DNA of 64,000 nucleotides, from NCBI GenBank assembly GCA_003612625.1, contig RAZJ01000014.1, forward strand, positions 1 to 64,000, given 5' to 3'. Below, one piece after another: positions 7,376 through 17,420 of this stretch. Position 1 is the first letter of the stretch. Each line of letters opens with the position of its first letter. The translations under genes and the position numbers were made by a program. The notes beneath the pieces were generated by a model. The model did no database searches, had not been told where the DNA came from, and saw only the letters and a list, made by a program, of their open reading frames with translations. The stretch is from a bacterium 1XD42-1 (GTDB lineage: Bacteria > Bacillota > Clostridia > Oscillospirales > Ruminococcaceae).

Positions 7376-7408
7376 GTTGTAAAATTGTTGTAAATTTGTT
7401 GTAGTTTA
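7376..7408. repeat. Three tandem 11-bp repeats beside the lysS att copy
   Basis: GTTGTAAAATT, GTTGTAAATTT and GTTGTAGTTTA follow one another without a gap, ending 11 bp before the right att repeat. The 11-bp period aligns them on one helix face. They resemble arm-type integrase-binding repeats. Confidence 0.55.
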
Positions 7409-7419
7409 CAAGTTCAAGT

Positions 7420-8957
<1,538 letters not shown>

Positions 8958-8991
8958 TTAGGCACTTCCTTCATTACAAATCAATGTCCCC

Positions 8992-9020
8992 ATTATAGCA
9001 AAAAAAAACATGGCGGGCAA
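8992..9020 (-). promoter_or_regulatory. lysS promoter
   Basis: On the minus strand: TTGCCC (9015-9020), 17-bp spacer, TATAAT (8992-8997). The -35 box lies inside the upstream arm of the greA terminator. Confidence 0.65.
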
Positions 9021-9054
9021 GAATTTTCCCTAAATAAAAGGGGCTGCCCGCCAT
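9003..9054 (-). terminator. greA terminator
   Basis: A 10-bp perfect stem (9045-9054 with 9010-9019) followed on the minus strand by a run of T residues after GCCATG. Confidence 0.85.
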
Positions 9055-9064
9055 AAAAATTACA

Positions 9065-9538
9065 TTACAAGCTGATTTCCAGGATTTTCAGATTTAAGAC
9101 CCCGGCAGGTGCATGGACTTCTACAACATCACCGACTTTATGTCCCATTAGTGCTTTGCCAACTGGCGACTCATCAGAAATTGTATCCAAATCCCCATGA
9201 GATTCCACAGAGCTGGCAATTACGTACTCCATTTCCTCGTCAAATTCCATATCCAAAATTTTTACACGGCTGCCAATATTGACCACATCTTTTGACATTT
9301 GCTCCCGGGAAATGATTTTTACACATTTCAGTTGATCCTCCAGCTTTTTGATGCGTGCTTCCACAACAGCCTGTTCATTTTTTGCTTCGTCATATTCACT
9401 GTTTTCGGACAAATCCCCAAACCCACGTGCAACACGGATTTTTTCAGAGATTTCCCCACGGGTAACACTTTTGAGCTGATCCAGTTCTTTTTTCAGGGCG
9501 TCATAGCCCTCCTGCGTCATCAATACTTCGGTTGCCAT
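9065..9538 (-). CDS. greA: Transcription elongation factor GreA
   Basis: A 157-residue GreA that enters the RNA polymerase secondary channel and stimulates cleavage of backtracked RNA. The N-terminal coiled coil carries the tip acidics (GDLSENSEYDEAKNEQ) and the C-terminal FKBP-like domain ends SPVGKALMGHKVGDVV. An in-frame upstream ATG at 9637 exists but overlaps the promoter's -10 box, so the ATG at 9538 after AGGGGAAA is the start. It is monocistronic, with lysS behind its own promoter. Confidence 0.97.
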   Translation of the reverse strand: MATEVLMTQEGYDALKKELDQLKSVTRGEISEKIRVARGFGDLSENSEYDEAKNEQAVVEARIKKLEDQLKCVKIISREQMSKDVVNIGSRVKILDMEFDEEMEYVIASSVESHGDLDTISDESPVGKALMGHKVGDVVEVHAPAGVLNLKILEISL

Positions 9539-9636
9539 TTTACATTTTCCCCTTTGCAGACGGCCGGAACAGGCCGCATCCATAATAATTATTTTGGGAA
9601 TGCAATCCCCAGGAAAGGTTTTTAAGCAATAGAGCA

Positions 9637-9665
9637 ATTATAGTCATACATAATGCATCTGTCAA
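9637..9665 (-). promoter_or_regulatory. greA promoter, perfect consensus
   Basis: On the minus strand: TTGACA (9660-9665), 17-bp spacer, TATAAT (9637-9642). Confidence 0.85.
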
Positions 9666-9744
9666 GCCTTTCCGAAAACAGGGGAAATTTACCTCACCAT
9701 CATTCCCCTGAGTGCCGGTTCATTATATGCAGGATACAGCCCAA

Positions 9745-10950
9745 TTATGCGCCGTTTTCAGAAGATTTGCGCATACCGGCAACCACTTCCCGGGCTTTTA
9801 AAAGCTGTAAATCTGTTTCTGGAAGGGCCATGAGTTCTTCGTTCATTTTGACTTCAAAATCAGGTTTAATGCCTTCTTTATCAAAGCTTTTTTGGGAAGG
9901 CGGCAAATATAAAGCAGTAGTCAGACGGATAGCCCCGGAGCCATCCGGTAAAGGAAGGATGCGCTGGACAGTCCCTTTTCCAAAAGTTTTAACGCCAACC
10001 AATCTCCCTTTTCCATAATCCCGGATAACGGCGGCAAAAAGTTCTGCTTCGCAGGTGGTTTTTTCATTGATCAGCACTGCCATAGGCAAATCAACTTCCC
10101 GGGCATCAGAGCTTTTTAATACTGTTAAGGAATTGCTCTTGTCAGAGGTATAAACCAGCTCCCCGGCCGGCAGCAGCTTGTCCAGCACATCCGCAACCGG
10201 ATCGATGGTGCAGGTATCAACCCCCCGCACATCTAAAATCAAGCCGATAGCCCCTTCATCCATTAAAGCATCCACCTGTTTAATGAATTGGTCAGGGGTT
10301 GTATTATTGAACTGGGAAAAGCGGATAAGGCCAATCTGATCCACCAGCAATTCACTGGAAACAGAAGGTGTTTCCACAAAACGCCGGGTAATATTCGGCA
10401 GCTCCCGGTCTTCATTATTCCGGCGGATGGTCAGGGAAACGGTAGAACCAGCCTCCCCCCGTAAATTTGCAATAGCTTCATAGTAGTTGTCAGCAGATAC
10501 ATCCATGTCGTCAATCTTTACAATCAGATCTCCGGCTTCTATTCCGGCAGCCATGGCAGGGGAATCGGGATAAACTTCTGTTACCAAAATATACCCGCTG
10601 TCATCTTTTGCCTCCACAATACCAATTTGAACAGATTTTCCGCTGTATTCATTTTGTAAACGCTGGTATTGGGTAGAACTGTAATATTGCGCATACGGGT
10701 CCCCGATCCCTTCCATGAAGCCTTGTGAAATGGCATCCATCAGCCCTTCCTGGGGAATGGAGCCGTTGTAATTTTCACGAACCATATCGTCAATCATGGC
10801 TAATTTGCTGTACCGTTCTTCCCGGTTGACCAAATCATTTACTTTTCCATTAAAAGAACGCAATGCCCACATTCGGGTAAGGGCCATCGTAGCGGCTACA
10901 ACAATAGCCATAAAAGCGATTGCTGCACCCAATGCAATTTTTTTATTCAT
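9745..10950 (-). CDS. S41-family (CtpA-like) protease with Cys in place of the catalytic Ser
   Basis: A 401-residue protein with an N-terminal membrane anchor (about residues 4-26), a PDZ domain (about 90-180) and a C-terminal-processing peptidase domain. The ATG at 10950 follows AGGAGGG; an upstream in-frame ATG lacks this. Normal family members read S-A-S-A-S-E with the nucleophile Ser 25 residues before the Lys of TFGKG. Here the segment reads INEKTTCEAELF, placing Cys300 at the Ser position, with Lys325 and Gln329 (TFGKGTVQ) retained. So it is either a Cys-Lys protease or a changed, perhaps regulatory, version. It is the last gene of the ftsEX-M23 operon and should act outside the membrane on envelope proteins. 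Confidence 0.85.
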   Translation of the reverse strand: MNKKIALGAAIAFMAIVVAATMALTRMWALRSFNGKVNDLVNREERYSKLAMIDDMVRENYNGSIPQEGLMDAISQGFMEGIGDPYAQYYSSTQYQRLQNEYSGKSVQIGIVEAKDDSGYILVTEVYPDSPAMAAGIEAGDLIVKIDDMDVSADNYYEAIANLRGEAGSTVSLTIRRNNEDRELPNITRRFVETPSVSSELLVDQIGLIRFSQFNNTTPDQFIKQVDALMDEGAIGLILDVRGVDTCTIDPVADVLDKLLPAGELVYTSDKSNSLTVLKSSDAREVDLPMAVLINEKTTCEAELFAAVIRDYGKGRLVGVKTFGKGTVQRILPLPDGSGAIRLTTALYLPPSQKSFDKEGIKPDFEVKMNEELMALPETDLQLLKAREVVAGMRKSSENGA

Positions 10951-10995
10951 AAAGTCCCTCCTGATACGCCCCAAAAGGCGTTTAGAATCGGGAAA

Positions 10996-12192
10996 TCAAC
11001 TGTTTCCAAGATAAGGCATGGGATCGGTATGGGTGCCATTGACACGGACTTCAAAATGGCAGTGGGGGCCTGTTGACCAGCCAGTCGATCCTACCTGTGC
11101 AATTTTCTGCCCCTTTTCTACGGTCTGGCCTTCCTGCACCAGAATCGCGCTGTTATGGGCATACAAAGTTGTAATGCCGCCGCCGTGATCCAAAATCAGA
11201 TATTTTCCATATCCATATCCCGGAGTGTAAGCCGTATTGACAAAAGCAACTTTCCCGGCATTGGCAGCAACAACCGCTTTTCCATAAGCACCGGCTACTG
11301 AAAAATCCACCCCTGTATGAAAATTGCTGCGGTTAAAACGCAGTCCGTAACTGCTGGTAATCTGGGTCAGTTCCGGTGCAGGATGGGTCATGGAACCAAA
11401 TACCACATCTCCGCCTACATATTTAGAAAGATCTGCCCCCCCATGAAGGGCGGCATATACAGCATCTATTTCAGCTTGTACCTGCTTCATCTGCCGGGAT
11501 AAAGCGTCCCGGTTTACCAGGAATAAATCCTCCATCAAAGCAATATCCTGAATCCGCTTTTTGGCCCCGTCCAAATCTTTTTCCAAAGACCGGCGTTTTT
11601 TTGCCAGCAGTTCCCGATCCTGCAATACAGCATCCTGATCCTGCTGGATCTCCTGGCGGATATTTTCCAAAGCCTGTTTTTCCTGGCTCAAGCCATCCAG
11701 CAGTTCCCGGTCATATTTGGCAGCCCGTTCAATCATGGTCTGGCTGGTAATAAATTCAAAATAACTGTCTGTCCCTAAAGCAATCCCTAAATTAGAAGCC
11801 CTGGGGACAGAAGTTAAAGCCCGTAAACGTTTTTTAAAAGATTCAAACCGGCTGTCAATCAACTGCTGCCTGCGGTCCATTTCAGCCTGCATACGGGAAA
11901 CTCTGGTTTCCAGCAGGCTGATCCGTTCATCCAGCACAGCAATCTGGTCAGAAGCAGTCTGAATCTGCCCGTCAATCCGCTGGATTTCAGCCATCCTTTT
12001 TTCCCGTTCTGTTTTTGCTTTGCCCAACTGCCCTTCCAAAAGCTCCTGCTGGTTTTCCAACTGGCTGTACTGCCCGCTTAAATCAGAAAGCCGCTGCTGT
12101 TCGTCATTGCTGGCGTACCCGGGCATGGAGAAGGCTGCCCCCATCAGGATTAACACGCAGGCTGTCCATTGATATGCTGTCAGCCTTTTCAT
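10996..12192 (-). CDS. EnvC/PcsB-like murein hydrolase, M23 domain (second copy)
   Basis: A 398-residue secreted protein. A signal peptide (about residues 1-27) precedes long coiled coils (about 30-255) and a C-terminal LytM/M23 domain with all zinc ligands: H and D of HTGVDFSV, LYAH, and HCHFEVRV. M23 enzymes cut peptidoglycan cross-bridges, and coiled-coil types are usually gated by FtsX. It sits 9 bp after a paralogue and two genes after ftsX, so the membrane partner is almost certainly FtsEX. It could act as hydrolase or activator; the intact zinc site favours a hydrolase. Confidence 0.9.
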   Translation of the reverse strand: MKRLTAYQWTACVLILMGAAFSMPGYASNDEQQRLSDLSGQYSQLENQQELLEGQLGKAKTEREKRMAEIQRIDGQIQTASDQIAVLDERISLLETRVSRMQAEMDRRQQLIDSRFESFKKRLRALTSVPRASNLGIALGTDSYFEFITSQTMIERAAKYDRELLDGLSQEKQALENIRQEIQQDQDAVLQDRELLAKKRRSLEKDLDGAKKRIQDIALMEDLFLVNRDALSRQMKQVQAEIDAVYAALHGGADLSKYVGGDVVFGSMTHPAPELTQITSSYGLRFNRSNFHTGVDFSVAGAYGKAVVAANAGKVAFVNTAYTPGYGYGKYLILDHGGGITTLYAHNSAILVQEGQTVEKGQKIAQVGSTGWSTGPHCHFEVRVNGTHTDPMPYLGNS

Positions 12193-12201
12193 TATTCCGG
12201 C

Positions 12202-13410
12202 TTACCCCTTCAGGTAGGGCATAGGATTTACAGCGCTTCCATTGACACGGACTTCAAAATGGCAGTGGGGGCCTGTTGACCAGCCGGTGGAACCTACCTG
12301 GGCAATGGTGTCGCCCCGTTTGACTTCCTGGCCTTCGCTGACCAGAATTGCACTGTTATGGGCATACAAAGTGGTAATACCGCCGCCGTGATCCAAAATC
12401 AGATATTTTCCATAGCCGTTTTCAGAGTAGAGGACTTTTGCCACAACGCCGTCATTGGCTGCCAGGACAGGTTTCCCATAAGCTCCCGGCCCGGAAAAGT
12501 CTACCCCTGTATGGTTGTCCGCCCCATTAAAGCGGGGGCCAAAAGGACTGGTAATCTGGGTCAGCCCAGGGACTGGGAACTGCATTTCACCGCCCACATA
12601 TTCGCTCATGGCGGAACGGGCAGCGATTTCAGCAAAAATCTTGTTTAATTCCGCCTGGATCTGGGCCATTTTCCGTTTATATTCCGCCTGGTTCTGCATA
12701 AACTGCTCCTCCAGTGCGGATATATCATGGATCTGTTTTTGAGTTTCTGCCTGCTGGGCACTTAATTCCTGGCGCTTCTGATCCATTTGGACTTTATCGT
12801 TTTCCACGTCTTTCCGGTCTGCTTCCAGGCCCTTCTGGATTTCAGCCAGCTCCTGCTTCTGCTGGGTCAGGTCATTCATAACATCCCGGTCATAAGCCGC
12901 TACCCGGTTCATAATTTCATTCCGGTCTACCAGCTGGCTGTAACTGTCAGCCCCCAGCACCATGCCTAAAGTGCTGCCGGTAGGGATTTTTGACAGGGCA
13001 GCCAGCCGTTCTTTGAATTTTTCATAAGTGGAATTATATTCCTGCTGTTTTTCTTCCTGTTCCTGCTCTTTTTGCAGAATGTTCTGTTGGAGCAGCTCGA
13101 TCCGTTCGGTCAGTACATTGATTTGCTGGGTCGTGGTTTCAATCTGCGCGCCGATTTGCTGGCTCAGAACCACCTGTTTTTGTTTTTCCCCTTGAACCTG
13201 GTTGATTTTGCTTTGGATTTCCTGCTGTTTTGCCTGAAGCTGCTGGTATTCATCCCCCAGGGAATCAATCCGGTTCTGTTCAGCCTGGGTTGCCTGGCCT
13301 TCTGCGGCATAGGCGAAAAACGTAATGGCAGGAGCTAAAAGGCTCAGGGCAAGCACAACCGCAAACAGGATCGCTAAAATCCGCACCGTTTTAGAGCGTT
13401 TATTCCGCAT
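12202..13410 (-). CDS. EnvC/PcsB-like murein hydrolase, M23 domain (first copy)
   Basis: A 402-residue paralogue of the next gene in the same operon. Signal sequence (about residues 8-34), Gln-rich coiled coils (about 38-265), then the M23 domain with HTGVDFSG, LYAH and HCHFEV intact. It begins 12 bp after ftsX. The two copies differ in their coiled coils but are nearly identical in DNA over parts of the catalytic end, suggesting recent exchange. The first coiled coil probably contacts the large outer loop of FtsX. Confidence 0.92.
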   Translation of the reverse strand: MRNKRSKTVRILAILFAVVLALSLLAPAITFFAYAAEGQATQAEQNRIDSLGDEYQQLQAKQQEIQSKINQVQGEKQKQVVLSQQIGAQIETTTQQINVLTERIELLQQNILQKEQEQEEKQQEYNSTYEKFKERLAALSKIPTGSTLGMVLGADSYSQLVDRNEIMNRVAAYDRDVMNDLTQQKQELAEIQKGLEADRKDVENDKVQMDQKRQELSAQQAETQKQIHDISALEEQFMQNQAEYKRKMAQIQAELNKIFAEIAARSAMSEYVGGEMQFPVPGLTQITSPFGPRFNGADNHTGVDFSGPGAYGKPVLAANDGVVAKVLYSENGYGKYLILDHGGGITTLYAHNSAILVSEGQEVKRGDTIAQVGSTGWSTGPHCHFEVRVNGSAVNPMPYLKG

Positions 13411-13422
13411 AACGTATCCCCC

Positions 13423-14334
13423 CTATACTTTCAGATATTTATTCATAAAGAACATGCTTCCAAATACGCCGATCCCAATGCCGCCGGCCGAAAAATAAAT
13501 AAACATTTGCAGGGCAATCTGGCGGAAGGTCAGCATATTTTCATAAGCCGTTTTAATCCAGCCGGTACGGCTGGTGGAGATTGCCAGCATAATATAATTA
13601 TACCCCAGCCATAACAGCCCGAAAGCCATTAAAGCAGACATTAAGCCAATAAAAAAGCCTTCAATCAGGAAGGGCATCCGGATAAAAGCACTGGTGGCTC
13701 CTACGGATTTCATAATATTGATCTCTTTCCGGCGGTTAAATACCGTAACCTTAATGGTATTGGCAATAATCACCAGGGAAACCACCACTAAGATGGCAAC
13801 AATGGTAAAGCCGCTTAAAGAAACGGCCCGTTTAATGCTGGTAATGGTTTCAGCCAGATCCAACTGGATATAAACTTCTGCAACATGATCCAAGGATTCC
13901 AATTCCGATTTGGTTTCAACGGCTAAAGCCTGATCCTTCAGCCGCAGCCGGAAGGTATTCTGCAAAGGGTTGTCCTCCCCTAAGGGAAGCCCCTCCATGG
14001 CTTTGGCCAGTTCATCCCCTTTAGCCATGGTTTCTGCTAAAAGCTGATCCTTATCAATAAAAATAACATCTGTCACATTTTCAATCAGGGAAATCTGGGT
14101 ATCTAATTCCCGGATTTCCTCGTCAGTAATTTCATCATTGGGATAAACAACAGCTTCGTTTTGCTGTTCCACACTTCCGATAATTGTATTTACGTTGAGG
14201 GAAAGCAGCAGGGAACCGCCGATCAACAGCATACAGGCCATCAGCGTGCCAATGGAGGCAAAGGACATCAGGCGGTTGACCCATACATTTTTAAACCCTT
14301 CTTTGAATAAATACATAAAACTTCCGAAACTCAT
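13423..14334 (-). CDS. ftsX: Cell division protein FtsX (permease-like)
   Basis: A 303-residue membrane protein with four expected helices: one near residues 22-45, then an extracellular domain to about 165, then three more helices (about 172-195, 220-245, 270-295). FtsX passes ATP-driven conformational change from FtsE to cell-wall hydrolases outside. Its start overlaps the ftsE stop by 4 bp (ATGA), so translation is coupled. The two M23 proteins directly downstream are the likely clients. Confidence 0.95.
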   Translation of the reverse strand: MSFGSFMYLFKEGFKNVWVNRLMSFASIGTLMACMLLIGGSLLLSLNVNTIIGSVEQQNEAVVYPNDEITDEEIRELDTQISLIENVTDVIFIDKDQLLAETMAKGDELAKAMEGLPLGEDNPLQNTFRLRLKDQALAVETKSELESLDHVAEVYIQLDLAETITSIKRAVSLSGFTIVAILVVVSLVIIANTIKVTVFNRRKEINIMKSVGATSAFIRMPFLIEGFFIGLMSALMAFGLLWLGYNYIMLAISTSRTGWIKTAYENMLTFRQIALQMFIYFSAGGIGIGVFGSMFFMNKYLKV

Positions 14335-15014
14335 TCGGCGCTATACCTCCCGTTACGGTTATCCGAAACCACGGAACCTTCTTCAATCATAATGACCCGG
14401 TGGTTAAATTCGCTGACCAGGTTATGTTCATGGGTTACCATAACAATCGTAGTGCCGCATTTATTGATTTCCGAAAGCAGATCCACAATTTCAAAAGACA
14501 GCTCCGGATCGATATTCCCAGTAGGCTCGTCCGCAATAATGAGGGGAGGATTGTTCACCAAAGCCCGGGCCAGTGCGACCCGCTGCTGTTCCCCGCCGGA
14601 CAGATGTTCCGGAAGGCTTTTAGATTTGCCCTCCAGCCCGACTAATTTTAATATGTATGGGACACGTTCCCGGATTTCCCGCCGCCGCACATTGGTGACC
14701 CGCATGGCAAAGGCTACATTATCATAGACATTCATATAAGGGATCAGCCGGAAATCCTGAAAGACAACCCCTAATGTCCTGCGGAAATAAGGGACTTTAC
14801 GCCGCCGCATTTTTACAAGGTTCTGCCCGTTGACATAAATTTCCCCTTCCGTTGGTTTTTCTTCCCGCATCATAAGCTTAATAAAAGTGCTTTTGCCTGC
14901 CCCGGAAGGCCCCACAACAAATACAAATTCCCCCCGGTCAATATTTAAGCTGAAATTATGAAGCGCATGCGTCCCTGTCCGGTATGTTTTAGAGACGTTG
15001 ATAAATTCGATCAA
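14331..15014 (-). CDS. ftsE: Cell division ATP-binding protein FtsE
   Basis: A 227-residue ABC ATPase. Walker A (GPSGAGKST), the Q-loop (VFQDFRLI), the signature (LSGGEQQRVALARAL), Walker B (LIIADEPTGNID) and the switch His (VTHEH) are all present. The start is a TTG at 15014 with AGGCGG upstream; I found no better ATG. It heads the operon ftsE-ftsX-M23-M23-S41, a cell-wall hydrolysis unit that couples septal or lateral peptidoglycan cutting to ATP turnover. Confidence 0.96.
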   Translation of the reverse strand: MIEFINVSKTYRTGTHALHNFSLNIDRGEFVFVVGPSGAGKSTFIKLMMREEKPTEGEIYVNGQNLVKMRRRKVPYFRRTLGVVFQDFRLIPYMNVYDNVAFAMRVTNVRRREIRERVPYILKLVGLEGKSKSLPEHLSGGEQQRVALARALVNNPPLIIADEPTGNIDPELSFEIVDLLSEINKCGTTIVMVTHEHNLVSEFNHRVIMIEEGSVVSDNRNGRYSAE

Positions 15015-15100
15015 AAAAAGTACACCGCCTTTGTTTCTATCCGCTTAACGATAGTAAGGAGCAGGACAAGGCTGTATCCAGCCGGCCTTTGGGGATTTCC

Positions 15101-16186
15101 TTAATATTTAATTGGATTGGAGGTTAGGTATTTTTTCACCATTAAAGCGACTTTGAAAATAATGGCATGGTCAAATTCACGGAGATCCAAGCCGGTGAGT
15201 TTTTTAATTTTCTCCAGCCGGTATACCAGCGTGTTCCGGTGGACAAATAATTTACGGGAAGTTTCCGATACATTCAGGTTGTTCTCAAAGAATTTCTGGA
15301 TGGTAAACAAAGTTTCATGATCCAGACTTTCAATCGATCCTTTTTTAAAGACTTCCCGCAAAAACATGTCGCAAAGGGTGGTAGGCAGTTGGTAAATAAG
15401 CCGTGCAATCCCCAGATTGTCATAGCTTACAATGGATTTTTCCGTATCAAATACTTTCCCCACTTCCAAAGCAACCTGGGCTTCTTTGAAAGAGCGGGCC
15501 AGATCCTTTACGCCTACGATGGAAGTGCCAATGCCGACAACGACTTTCGTATAAAATTCGCTGCCTAAGGTATCCACAATGGAACGGGCCAGTTTTTCCA
15601 AATCCTTGCTTTCAATGCCGGGTTTGGTTTCCTTGACCAGTACAATGTCGCTTTCGGAAATATTAAAAACAAAATCCTTTTGTTTGTCCGGAAATAAATT
15701 CTGGATCACGTCAAAAGCGGAAATGTCATTGGAGGCTACAATGCGGATCAAAAGGACGACCCGGGTAGAATCGGTGTTGAAATGAAGCTCCCTTGCTTTG
15801 ACGTAAATATCTCCTGACAGGATGTTGTCTAAAATCACGTTTTTAATAAAATTGTTCCGGTCGTATTTTTCGTCATAATACTGTTTGATCGAGGTCAGGG
15901 AAATTGCCAGGATATTACAGTATTTTGCCGCCAGTTCATCTACGCCTTCTACAAAAACGGAAAATTCCGGCTTGATCTTGCTGCTGAAAGGCTTATAAGT
16001 ATAGCCGTCACGAACAAACACTTCATTGATATCTGCACTTTCTGGTGCAAAAAAGTCACTGGTTTCTCCAATTTTCGTCAGATCACTACAAGAAATGATA
16101 GTCGCGCTGTCATCCACAACTCCAATGACCCGGTCAATGCAGTCTCTCATTTGGTGGACGATCCCCTGGAAGAGTCTGTTTGACAT
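15101..16186 (-). CDS. PucR/CdaR-family transcriptional regulator
   Basis: A 361-residue regulator. The N-terminal part (about residues 1-110) is a sensory region of unknown ligand, the middle (about 120-260) fits the GGDEF-like domain of CdaR proteins (VVVGIGTSIVGVKDLARSFK), and the C-terminal HTH (about 295-350) has the PucR pattern NLNVSETSRKLFVHRNTLVY. The ATG at 16186 follows GAAGGGGAA; an in-frame ATG 11 codons earlier has a poor site. A good promoter with a palindrome in its spacer suggests control, perhaps autoregulation. The effector cannot be named; it lies upstream of the ftsEX operon in the same orientation. Confidence 0.85.
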   Translation of the reverse strand: MSNRLFQGIVHQMRDCIDRVIGVVDDSATIISCSDLTKIGETSDFFAPESADINEVFVRDGYTYKPFSSKIKPEFSVFVEGVDELAAKYCNILAISLTSIKQYYDEKYDRNNFIKNVILDNILSGDIYVKARELHFNTDSTRVVLLIRIVASNDISAFDVIQNLFPDKQKDFVFNISESDIVLVKETKPGIESKDLEKLARSIVDTLGSEFYTKVVVGIGTSIVGVKDLARSFKEAQVALEVGKVFDTEKSIVSYDNLGIARLIYQLPTTLCDMFLREVFKKGSIESLDHETLFTIQKFFENNLNVSETSRKLFVHRNTLVYRLEKIKKLTGLDLREFDHAIIFKVALMVKKYLTSNPIKY

Positions 16187-16272
16187 ATCGAATTCCCCTT
16201 CTTTATAAATTTGCTTCATAAAACAGAAACAGTAAAAATGCCGAATTTTTAAACATACAAGCTAACAGACAT

Positions 16273-16301
16273 ATTCTACAACAAATTTGTATAACTTGCA
16301 A
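16273..16301 (-). promoter_or_regulatory. Promoter of the CdaR-like regulator, with palindromic spacer
   Basis: On the minus strand: TTGCAA (16296-16301), 17-bp spacer, TAGAAT (16273-16278). The palindrome ACAAATTTGT (16281-16290) sits in the spacer and may be an operator. Confidence 0.6.
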
Positions 16302-16587
16302 CAGAAATCCGTAATTTTGTTGTGAAAAAACAATTATATTTTTCCGCTTCTGTCTATAAGGCTGCATACTGCCTCCAACATTTTCAAAAACAGGGTGAAA
16401 AGCTTCCGGCATTTTGGATAAACTTTCCGTCATATTCCATAAAGTTTCAAAAAAAATATATTTAACCTGTATGATTTTACCTGTTGGGGCCTGTCAGTTT
16501 TGATCTTCCAGTGTAAGCCTACCCAACATCATACTCCTTTTTCCTGTGAAAATGATGTACGAACTTTGTCGGATTTTTGAACAGGGA
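16302..16587. other. Gene-free stretch between the CdaR-like gene and rsuA
   Basis: AT-rich in the middle (16440-16480). A minus-strand AAAAAGGAGT is followed by two ATGs and only 12 codons (16494-16532), which I do not count as a gene. No clear terminator for the pseudouridine synthase was seen. Confidence 0.4.
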
Positions 16588-17331
16588 TTATCTTTCTTCC
16601 AGTTTTTCCAGTTCTTCTCTGGTCAGCCTCCGGCATCCGCCTTCCGGCAGGGCCGGGTCCAGCGGAAGCCCCCCTATTTTTTCCCGTACCAGCCGGATCA
16701 CCTGCAATCCGTAAACGGCAAACATCCGCCGTACCTGGTGGTACATCCCCTGCCGCAGAACCACCTGTACCATCCGGGGATCTTCTCCGGCCTGCCTTGC
16801 CAGAGCGGGCATGCAATGGAAAGGCTTTTCCCCTTCCCGGGGCCGTTCCGGCGGCAGGAGGACTCCCTGGGCAAACTCCTGGGACAGCCGGGCCGGAAAA
16901 GGCTTGTCCAATGTGGCGCAATAGGTTTTGGGCACATGGCTTTTTGGGGACAAAATCCGGTGGGCCAAAGCCCCGTCATTGGTAATCAGTACAAAACCTT
17001 CTGTATCTTTATCCAGCCTGCCTGCTGGGAACAAACCCTTCCGGCGGAAAGCTTCCGGCACAAGATCCAGCACTGTCGGCAGGGCGGCGTCTTCTGTGGC
17101 ACATACAACGCCTTTCGGCTTATTCAGCATCAGATAGGAAAACTGGGCCATTTCCAGCCAGTTCCCGTCTACTGTAATTTGATCCTGTCCCGTCACTTTT
17201 ATAGCACAATCCCGCACAGGGGTACCATTCACAAGAACCAGCCCCCGTCCTGCAAGGGCATGTACTTCTTTCCGGGTGTAGCTGGTCCGGTTGGATACGG
17301 CTTTGTCAAGCCGTTCCCCTTGGCTTCCCAT
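16588..17331 (-). CDS. rsuA: RsuA-type 16S rRNA pseudouridine synthase
   Basis: A 247-residue RsuA/RluB/E/F-family enzyme that isomerises a uridine in rRNA. The N-terminal S4 domain (GERLDKAVSNRTSYTRKEV) binds RNA; the catalytic Asp is in GRLDKDTEGFVL; the third motif (LRQGMYHQVRRM) is intact. The ATG at 17331 follows AGGAGG; longer in-frame forms cross the terminator of the preceding gene and are unlikely. Position 516 of 16S rRNA is the classic target; RluF-like specificity cannot be excluded. Confidence 0.88.
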   Translation of the reverse strand: MGSQGERLDKAVSNRTSYTRKEVHALAGRGLVLVNGTPVRDCAIKVTGQDQITVDGNWLEMAQFSYLMLNKPKGVVCATEDAALPTVLDLVPEAFRRKGLFPAGRLDKDTEGFVLITNDGALAHRILSPKSHVPKTYCATLDKPFPARLSQEFAQGVLLPPERPREGEKPFHCMPALARQAGEDPRMVQVVLRQGMYHQVRRMFAVYGLQVIRLVREKIGGLPLDPALPEGGCRRLTREELEKLEER

Positions 17332-17364
17332 TTCCCATTCCTCCTGTCTTTTCTTCTCCGCAAA

Positions 17365-17392
17365 CAAAAAAGCGGCCTGCTTCCAGCAGGCC
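17365..17392 (-). terminator. Terminator of the DUF4830 gene
   Basis: An 8-bp perfect stem (17385-17392 with 17374-17381), loop of three, then a T-rich tract (GCTTTTTTGTTT) on the minus strand. Confidence 0.85.
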
Positions 17393-17420
17393 ACTATTGT
17401 AGCATAGAATCTCGCCCGGA

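Noticed and set aside
7376-7408. Possible CRISPR-like repeat
   Set aside because: The units are 11 bp with no spacers and no cas gene; a recombinase-binding array is more likely.
9539-9637. Longer GreA from an upstream ATG
   Set aside because: That ATG overlaps the -10 box of a perfect consensus promoter, so it cannot be in the transcript.
16494-16532. Twelve-codon frame after AAAAAGGAGT upstream of the CdaR-like gene's promoter region
   Set aside because: Very short, no promoter seen, and it lies downstream of the pseudouridine synthase rather than before a regulated gene.
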